A DNA stretch of 9,711 nucleotides, taken from contig JBEDUR010000152.1 of the NCBI GenBank assembly GCA_040414865.1, positions 1-9,711 of the forward strand, written 5' to 3'. Both the position numbers and the translations under genes were made by a program. Positions within the stretch are counted from its first letter, which is position 1; each line of letters starts with the position of its first letter. Source of the stretch: Palsa-461 sp040414865 (GTDB lineage Bacteria > Actinomycetota > Acidimicrobiia > Acidimicrobiales > RAAP-2). Positions 4,758 through 9,711 of the stretch are shown piece after piece. The notes under the pieces are model-generated. The model had not been told where the DNA came from. It saw nothing but the letters and a program-made list of their open reading frames with translations, and did not search any database.

Positions 4758-6371
4758 ATGGCCGGTGGGTCGGCGCCGCACGCCGCGCGCTTGACCGTCC
4801 GCCTCGACGGCGAGACGTCCTCGGCTACGTCCCGGGCTTCCGGTGCCCTCCGCTGCTCGCCCGGCCCGACCGAGTTCCGCCGGCTTGCCGCTGAGCACCC
4901 GATCGTGCCGGTATGGAGCGAGATCGTGGCTGACACCCTGACGCCGGTGGCGGCCTTCCGCCATGTGGTGGGGGACGGGGTCGGCTTCCTCCTCGAGTCG
5001 GTGGAAGGCGGCGAGCGGTGGGGGCGTTTCTCCTTCGTGGGCCGCGCACCCCTGGCCACGCTGGTCGCCCGGGGCACAGAGGTCTCCGCGACCGGGTCAC
5101 TCGCCGTTCCCACGCGCCAACGCGGCGTCCTCAACGCGCTGGAAGCGGTGCTCGAGACCTACCGCTCCCCGGCGATCGAGGGCCTGCCGCCATTGTTTGC
5201 CGGGGTGGTCGGCTACCTCGGGTACGACGTCGTGCGCGAGGTGGAGCGCCTGCCGGGAGCCCCCCTGGACGACCAGGGCTTCCCCGACGCGGGGCTGCTC
5301 GTGATCGGCCAACTGTGCGCATTCGACCACTGGCGCCAACGGGTGGTGCTCGTCGACAACGTCGGCATCGACCCAGCGTGGGGACCCGACGATCTCGACG
5401 CCGCCTATGCCGAGGCCGAGCTCCGGCTCGAAGCCCTGGCCGCCGACTGCCTTCGGCCGACGGCTGAGCTCCCGATCTCGCCGCCCGAGGGGGTCGAGCC
5501 GGTGACCGACGTGCAGCGGACCATGAGCTCGGAGGGCTTCGGCGACGCCGTGATGGTGGCTAAGGAGTACATCGCCGCGGGCGACATCTTCCAGGTGGTG
5601 CTTTCCCAGCGCTACGACGTGGAGCTCGGCTGCGATCCCTTCGACGTCTACCGCTGCCTGCGGCTGCTCAACCCGAGCCCCTATCTCTACTTCCTGCGTC
5701 TCGAGGAACTGACCGTCCTCGGCTCCTCTCCCGAGCCGATGGTCCGGCTGCGCGACGGCGTGGTGACCTCCCGACCCATCGCCGGGTCCCGGCCCCGGGG
5801 CCGGTCGGCCAGTGAGGACGAGCTGGCCGCCGGCCAGCTGGCCGAGGACCCGAAGGAGCTGGCCGAGCACGTCATGCTGGTCGACCTGGCCCGCAACGAC
5901 GTCGGCCGAGTAGTCCGCTTCGGGACCGAGAAGGTCGACGAGTTCATGACCGTCGAGCGCTACAGCCACATCATGCACTTGAGCTCCCAGGTGACCGGAG
6001 TGCTCCGCGAGGACCGGGGGCCGATCGACGTCCTCCGGGCGACGCTCCCGGCCGGGACGTTGTCCGGCGCGCCCAAGGTGCGAGCCATGGAGATCATCGA
6101 CGAGCTCGAGCCGACCAAGCGCGGTGTCTACGGCGGCGTCGTCGGGTATCTGGACTTCTCAGGAAACCTGGACACCGCGATCGTCATCCGCACGATGGTC
6201 GTCGCTCCAGACGGCCGGGCCTCGGTGCAGGCCGGCGCGGGCATCGTGGCCGACAGCGACCCCGAGACCGAGGACGCCGAGTGCGCTCACAAGGCCGCTG
6301 CACTGCTCGCCGCACTGGGCGCCGCCCGCCAGATGGCCGTGCAGTGGGCGACGAAGCGAGGAGGGTCGTGA
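4758..6371 (+). CDS. trpE: Anthranilate synthase component I
   Basis: Converts chorismate and ammonia to anthranilate, the committed step of tryptophan synthesis, with a TrpG amidotransferase that is not in this window. From ATG 4758 (GGAG five bases upstream) the protein has 537 residues, normal for the family. The N-terminal domain holds the LLES motif (78-81) of the tryptophan feedback pocket. The chorismate-binding domain shows QVVLSQRYDVE, PSPYLYFLRL, SSPEPMVR, RPIAGSRPRG (339-348), LVDLARNDVGR, LPAGTLSGAPK (430-440) and GAGIVADSDPE (from 493). PIAG rather than PIKG separates it from aminodeoxychorismate synthase PabB. The frame is open upstream to 4662 inside the GroES-like gene, but that part is not TrpE-like. 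The stop overlaps the next ATG by one base (TGATG). Confidence 0.97.
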   Translation: MAGGSAPHAARLTVRLDGETSSATSRASGALRCSPGPTEFRRLAAEHPIVPVWSEIVADTLTPVAAFRHVVGDGVGFLLESVEGGERWGRFSFVGRAPLATLVARGTEVSATGSLAVPTRQRGVLNALEAVLETYRSPAIEGLPPLFAGVVGYLGYDVVREVERLPGAPLDDQGFPDAGLLVIGQLCAFDHWRQRVVLVDNVGIDPAWGPDDLDAAYAEAELRLEALAADCLRPTAELPISPPEGVEPVTDVQRTMSSEGFGDAVMVAKEYIAAGDIFQVVLSQRYDVELGCDPFDVYRCLRLLNPSPYLYFLRLEELTVLGSSPEPMVRLRDGVVTSRPIAGSRPRGRSASEDELAAGQLAEDPKELAEHVMLVDLARNDVGRVVRFGTEKVDEFMTVERYSHIMHLSSQVTGVLREDRGPIDVLRATLPAGTLSGAPKVRAMEIIDELEPTKRGVYGGVVGYLDFSGNLDTAIVIRTMVVAPDGRASVQAGAGIVADSDPETEDAECAHKAAALLAALGAARQMAVQWATKRGGS

Positions 6372-7288
6372 TGAGCACGCTCGAGACCGACTACCGCCAC
6401 CTGCGACATGACGCCGGTGCCCGCCGGGACACGAGAGAGGTGGTCGCGGTGTCCGGGCGCGATGCCGCCGAGTACCTCCAGGGCCAGTGCAGCCAGGACC
6501 TGTCGGGCCTTTCGCCCGGCCAGGGCGTCGACACCCTGCTGCTCGCCCCCGATGGGAAGGTCGAGCTCCTGGCCCGAGTGGTCCGGGTGGGGGAGGATGC
6601 GTTCCACCTGGACGTCGACGCGGGATGGCAGGACGTCGTGGTCGCCCGGCTCGCCCGTTTCAAGCTCCGCTCCAAGCTGACCATCGAGGCACTCGACTGG
6701 ACGTGTGTTTCGGTCCGAGGCCCCGAAGCGACCGCGGTCGGCTCCAGCGCGCCACTCGTCGTCCCGGTGGATTGGCACGGGTGGCGCGGAGTCGACCTGC
6801 TTGGTTCGCGCAACGAGGTCACGCTCAGCGCTTCGGTGCCGATCTGCCTGGACGCCGCGTGGGAGGCGGCTCGAATTGAGTCGGGTGTGCCGCTCATGGG
6901 GGCCGAGCTCGGGCACGGGGAGATCCCGGCCGAGACCGGGACCATCGAGCGGACCGTGAGTTTCACCAAGGGTTGCTACACGGGCCAGGAGCTGGTCGCC
7001 AGGATCGACTCGCGGGGGGCGGCGGTGCCCCACCGGCTGCACGGCTTGGTCCTCGAGGCCGAGGTGGACCCGGCCGTCGTGGCCGGGGCGTCCCTCGCGC
7101 TTGGCGAAGGGGATCGCAGCGTGGGCCGGGTGACCTCGGCCGCGTGGTGCCCCGGTCTCGGAGCGGTCGGAGCCCTGGCCTACGTCCATCGCTCGGCCCC
7201 GGTTCCGGGGCGCCTCCGGGTGGTCGGCGTCGGTCAGGATCCGGCGGGCGCCCCGTGGGCGCAGGTGCGACCGCTGCCGCTGGTCTGA
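6371..7288 (+). CDS. ygfZ: YgfZ/CAF17-like folate-binding Fe-S cluster maintenance protein
   Basis: A 305-residue member of the YgfZ/GcvT-like family, which uses tetrahydrofolate and helps repair or assemble certain Fe-S enzymes in the cytosol. The defining motif KGCYTGQE is at residues 200-207 with the conserved Cys202, followed by LVARIDSRG. The N-terminal EYLQGQCSQDLSGL with LLLAPDGKV is the usual folate-barrel entry, and a small C-terminal barrel ends the protein. The ATG at 6371 overlaps the trpE stop and has a strong GGAGG (6360-6364) six bases before it; GTG at 6368 is in frame but too close. The family has no known direct role in tryptophan synthesis. The position between trpE and trpC is therefore notable, although coupling with trpE is clear from the overlap. 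GcvT itself is longer and lacks this Cys motif. Confidence 0.9.
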   Translation: MSTLETDYRHLRHDAGARRDTREVVAVSGRDAAEYLQGQCSQDLSGLSPGQGVDTLLLAPDGKVELLARVVRVGEDAFHLDVDAGWQDVVVARLARFKLRSKLTIEALDWTCVSVRGPEATAVGSSAPLVVPVDWHGWRGVDLLGSRNEVTLSASVPICLDAAWEAARIESGVPLMGAELGHGEIPAETGTIERTVSFTKGCYTGQELVARIDSRGAAVPHRLHGLVLEAEVDPAVVAGASLALGEGDRSVGRVTSAAWCPGLGAVGALAYVHRSAPVPGRLRVVGVGQDPAGAPWAQVRPLPLV

Positions 7289-7310
7289 GCGACCTCGCCC
7301 CAGTCGGGCC

Positions 7311-7340
7311 GCGGTGGTTCGGAGCGACGTTGCCCACCGC
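7311..7340 (+). promoter_or_regulatory. Stem-loop in the gap before trpC
   Basis: GCGGTGG (7311-7317) pairs perfectly with CCACCGC (7334-7340) across a 16-base loop. It lies 22 bases after the ygfZ stop. No T-run follows and no tryptophan-rich leader ORF is seen, so a classical attenuator is not supported. It could end or stabilise the trpE-ygfZ transcript. Confidence 0.3.
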
Positions 7341-7389
7341 CGGACGCTGCCCGGCGTGCCGCCACCACGGAGCGACCAGGAGTCGCAGG

Positions 7390-7395
7390 TACGCT
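7390..7395 (+). promoter_or_regulatory. Possible -10 element for trpC
   Basis: TACGCT matches TAnnnT and ends nine bases before the trpC ATG at 7405, which would give a leader of only about one to three bases. No -35 match is visible 16-18 bases upstream. The nearest Shine-Dalgarno-like AGGAG (7378-7382) is 22 bases from the ATG, too far to be used, which fits a near-leaderless start. Confidence 0.35.
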
Positions 7396-7404
7396 GGGCC
7401 TCGA

Positions 7405-8223
7405 ATGCCGAATTACCTCGCCGAGATCGTGGCCCAGCACCGCGCCCAGGCGGCATCGGATCGGCGCGACGTCGACGGATTGATCGCCGAAGCGCTGAGG
7501 TGTCCGGCCGCGTCCGGCTTCGCCCAGGCCATCGCCGACAACTCGGGCGGCCTGGCCGTGATTGCCGAGATCAAGCGCCGGTCCCCCTCGAGGGGTGACC
7601 TCGATCCCGACCTCGACCCAGCCGAGGTGGCGGTCGAGTACCGGGCGGGGGGCGCGAGCTGCCTGTCGGTGCTCACCGACGGCCCCGGCTTCGGCGGTTC
7701 CCCGGCCGACCTGGCGGCGGCCAAAGCGGGCTGCGGCCTACCGACCCTTCGCAAGGACTTCACCGTTTCGGCGGCCGACGTTTGCGATGCCCGTCTCATG
7801 GGGGCCGACGCCGTCCTGTTGATCGTGGCTGCGCTGAGCGACAACGAGCTGCTCGAGCTGCTCGGGCTGGCCGCGGTGCTTGGGCTCGACGCGCTGGTCG
7901 AGACGCACGACGCCATCGAGCTGGACCGGGCGCTCGCCGCTGGGGCTCGGCTGGTCGGAGTCAACCAACGAGACCTGCACACCTTCGCCGTGGACCATCG
8001 CCGGGCCGAGGAGCTGGCCACTCGCATCCCGGCCTATGCGGTCGCGGTGGCCGAGTCGGGAGTGCGCGACGAGGACGACGCAGCTCGCCTGGCGGCGGTT
8101 GGTTACCAGGCGGTGCTCGTGGGCGAGACCTTCCTCACCGCCGCCGACCGAGCACGAGCGGTCAAAGCCATGGTCGGCCACCCGGTCGGCCACCGTGGCG
8201 TCAGTCTGGACCGTTCCCGATGA
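7405..8223 (+). CDS. trpC: Indole-3-glycerol phosphate synthase
   Basis: Cyclises CdRP to indole-3-glycerol phosphate, the substrate of tryptophan synthase. The 272-residue barrel keeps every catalytic position I expect: Glu55 and Lys57 in AEIKRRSPS, Lys117 in LRKDF, Glu166 in VETHD, Asn187 in GVNQRD and Glu217/Ser218 in AESGV. Their mutual spacing agrees with the Sulfolobus enzyme. The N-terminal YLAEIVAQHR helix is the usual substrate-covering extension. It is monofunctional, not fused to TrpF. The start is the ATG at 7405; the frame stays open upstream only as a shadow of ygfZ. The region before the ATG holds a candidate -10 and no close Shine-Dalgarno sequence. The TGA overlaps the trpF ATG as ATGA. 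A C-terminal tail of about 15 residues (GHPVGHRGVSLDRSR) looks unconserved. Confidence 0.97.
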   Translation: MPNYLAEIVAQHRAQAASDRRDVDGLIAEALRCPAASGFAQAIADNSGGLAVIAEIKRRSPSRGDLDPDLDPAEVAVEYRAGGASCLSVLTDGPGFGGSPADLAAAKAGCGLPTLRKDFTVSAADVCDARLMGADAVLLIVAALSDNELLELLGLAAVLGLDALVETHDAIELDRALAAGARLVGVNQRDLHTFAVDHRRAEELATRIPAYAVAVAESGVRDEDDAARLAAVGYQAVLVGETFLTAADRARAVKAMVGHPVGHRGVSLDRSR

Positions 8224-8900
8224 GCGGGCCGATCGTCAAGATCTGCGGGATCACGTCGGAAACCGATGCGATGCTGGCGGTCGGGCTCGGGGCTGACGCG
8301 CTGGGGTTCATCTTCGCCCCCTCGCCGCGCCAGATGACCCCGCGCACCGTCGCCGACATCATCAAAAGGCTTCCGGAGCACGTCGTCACCGTCGGGGTGT
8401 TCCGCGACGAGTCCCCCCGCCGCGTCGTGGAGATCGCGAACACCATCGGGCTCGGCGCGGTGCAGCTCCACGGCCACGAATCGATCAAGGACACCCGCTG
8501 GGTCACCCAGCGGGTGCGGACGGCCATCAAGGCCTTCAGTGCCGGCGAACCGGCCGTCGGCCGGTTCAAGGAGTTCGGCTGCGCCTATCTGCTGATCGAC
8601 AGCCAGAACCCAGGCTCGGGCGAGGTATTCGACTGGCGACTGGCCGAGGGGGTGGTCGATCACGGCCGCCTGTTCGTCTCGGGGGGGTTGCATGCCGGCA
8701 ACGTCGCTCAGGCGATCCGGCGCCTGCACCCCTTCGGGGTGGACGTGGACTCAGGTGTCGAACAAGCCCCCGGTGAGAAGGACCCGAAGAAGCTCGCTGC
8801 CTTCATCCGAACCGCCAAGAAGGCCGGAGCCCTGGTCGCCGCCCAGCACCCCAAGGCCGACTCCGGGCCCACCCCCTACGACTGGCTGATCGATCGGTGA
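8220..8900 (+). CDS. trpF: Phosphoribosylanthranilate isomerase
   Basis: Catalyses the Amadori rearrangement of phosphoribosylanthranilate to CdRP, feeding TrpC. The 226-residue barrel shows KICGI with the catalytic Cys9, LGFIFAPSPRQ, VGVF, VQLHG, LLIDS with Asp127 as general acid, GSGEVFDW, SGGL (154-157) and VDVDSGVE followed by PGEKD. All are canonical. About 25 residues beyond the usual end (LVAAQHPKADSGPTPYDW) have no assigned role. The ATG overlaps the trpC stop (ATGA) and its own TGA overlaps the trpB GTG (GTGA), so trpC, trpF and trpB are probably translated together. Many actinobacteria lack this gene and rely on PriA; its presence bears on the role of hisA in this window. Confidence 0.97.
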   Translation: MSGPIVKICGITSETDAMLAVGLGADALGFIFAPSPRQMTPRTVADIIKRLPEHVVTVGVFRDESPRRVVEIANTIGLGAVQLHGHESIKDTRWVTQRVRTAIKAFSAGEPAVGRFKEFGCAYLLIDSQNPGSGEVFDWRLAEGVVDHGRLFVSGGLHAGNVAQAIRRLHPFGVDVDSGVEQAPGEKDPKKLAAFIRTAKKAGALVAAQHPKADSGPTPYDWLIDR

Positions 8901-9711
8901 CCGCCGGCGCGACCACCGGCGGGCCGGGCGGCTCGGCGATGGGAAAGCCGGGCCGGGACGGTCGTTTCGGGGAGTTCGGAGGGCGATTCGTGCCCGAGTC
9001 GCTCGTCCCGGCCTGCCTCGAGCTCGAGACGGCCTTCGACGAGGCCTGGGCCGACCCAGCCTTCCACCGGCGGCTCGACGACCTTCTCGCCACTTACGGC
9101 GGGCGGCCCACTCCGCTCACCGAGTGCCGGCGGATGTCGGAGCGTCTCGGGATCCAGCTGATTCTCAAGCGCGAGGACCTCACCCACACCGGCTCCCACA
9201 AGTTGAACAACGTCATCGGCCAAGCCCTGCTCACCGAACGGATGCGCAAGCGACGCATGATCGCGGAGACCGGAGCCGGCCAGCACGGCGTGGCCACCGC
9301 CACGGCGGCGGCTTTGCTGGGCCTCGAGTGCACCGTGTTCATGGGCGAGATCGATACACAACGCCAGTCGCTCAACGTCTTCCGGATGGAGCTGCTTGGA
9401 GCCGAGGTGCGCACCGTCACCGCCGGCAGCCGAACCCTCAAGGACGCGGTGAACGAGGCCCTGCGAGAGTGGGTGGCCACCGTCGAGGACACCCACTACT
9501 GCCTCGGGTCGGTGATGGGCCCGCATCCGTTTCCCTACTTGGTGCGCGAGCTGCAGCGCCGGGTCGGAGAGGAAGCCCGCCATCAGTGCGACGAACTGCT
9601 GGGCGGGCCGCCCGACGTCGTCGTCGCGTGTGTGGGTGGCGGCTCCAACGCCGCTGGCACGTTCGCCGGTTTCGTCGACACCGAAGCCCGCCTGGTTGGA
9701 GTGGAGGCGGC
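8897..9711 (+). CDS. trpB: Tryptophan synthase beta chain, 3'-truncated by window edge
   Basis: PLP enzyme that joins indole, delivered by the alpha subunit, to serine to give tryptophan. The frame is open to the end of the window (271 codons visible of about 400). Seen: GRFGEFGGRFVPE at the start of homology, GGRPTPL, the PLP lysine Lys102 in HTGSHKLNN, the catalytic Glu124 in AETGAGQHGVA, YCLGSVMGPHPFP and the phosphate-binding GGGSNA (247-252). These mark the TrpB1 class that pairs with TrpA. The start is GTG at 8897, overlapping the trpF stop as GTGA; ATG at 8939 is possible because the first 14 residues are a Gly/Thr-rich, unconserved tail. trpA would be expected next, outside the window. 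Confidence 0.97.
   Translation, partial: MTAGATTGGPGGSAMGKPGRDGRFGEFGGRFVPESLVPACLELETAFDEAWADPAFHRRLDDLLATYGGRPTPLTECRRMSERLGIQLILKREDLTHTGSHKLNNVIGQALLTERMRKRRMIAETGAGQHGVATATAAALLGLECTVFMGEIDTQRQSLNVFRMELLGAEVRTVTAGSRTLKDAVNEALREWVATVEDTHYCLGSVMGPHPFPYLVRELQRRVGEEARHQCDELLGGPPDVVVACVGGGSNAAGTFAGFVDTEARLVGVEA

Noticed and set aside
5097..5978. 293-residue minus-strand ORF inside trpE
   Set aside because: Mirror frame of trpE, with no domain recognised.
7314..7404. Possible trp leader peptide for attenuation
   Set aside because: The only frame is open into trpC without a stop, has a single Trp codon, and no terminator with a T-run follows.
6287..7456. 389-residue minus-strand ORF opposite ygfZ
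   Set aside because: Long only because of GC bias; the plus strand has the KGCYTGQE gene.

Overview
The window is high-GC bacterial DNA from an actinobacterial-type chromosome. Single 60-base lines that I counted run from about 75% GC inside trpE to about 57% in the spacer near 3070 and 3310. Start codons are often GTG, gene overlaps of the GTGA, ATGA and TGATG kind are common, and at least one promoter fits the actinobacterial TTGnCn/TAnnnT pattern with an apparently leaderless gene. A GroES-like protein ending in STGLYL-type sequence and the his-trp neighbourhood also point to Actinomycetota. The presence of a stand-alone trpF and a HisA without the PriA signature argues against the Streptomyces/Mycobacterium type and fits a deep-branching class such as Acidimicrobiia. 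The class assignment is inference.

Layout. (1) Positions 1-2656, plus strand: the end of a histidine operon, hisB (5' end outside the window), hisH, hisA and hisF, all overlapping. Together these encode imidazole-glycerol-phosphate dehydratase, the HisH/HisF glutaminase-cyclase pair and the ProFAR isomerase, the middle and late-middle steps of histidine synthesis. (2) Positions 2657-3561: a spacer of lower GC with no recognisable gene except a small minus-strand ORF of unknown function (3072-3320). It holds a 16-bp tandem duplication and several inverted repeats. (3) Positions 3562-4720: a divergent pair, an S51-family peptidase (minus strand, with an abnormal start) and a GroES-like protein (plus strand, apparently leaderless). 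(4) Positions 4758-9711, plus strand: tryptophan genes trpE, a YgfZ/CAF17-like Fe-S-maintenance gene, then trpC, trpF and trpB (3' end outside the window). trpE and ygfZ are translationally coupled. After a 116-bp gap with a candidate promoter, trpC, trpF and trpB form a second overlapping block.

The trp enzymes present cover chorismate to anthranilate (TrpE, whose glutaminase partner TrpG is not here), phosphoribosylanthranilate isomerisation (TrpF), indole-glycerol-phosphate formation (TrpC) and the final synthase beta step (TrpB). trpD and trpG are absent from the window, and trpA would be expected just beyond it. I see no rRNA, tRNA, CRISPR array, intact insertion sequence or phage gene. 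Most of the window is well-known amino-acid biosynthesis. The less ordinary parts are the spacer, the S51 gene start, the ygfZ insertion and the HisA/TrpF pairing.
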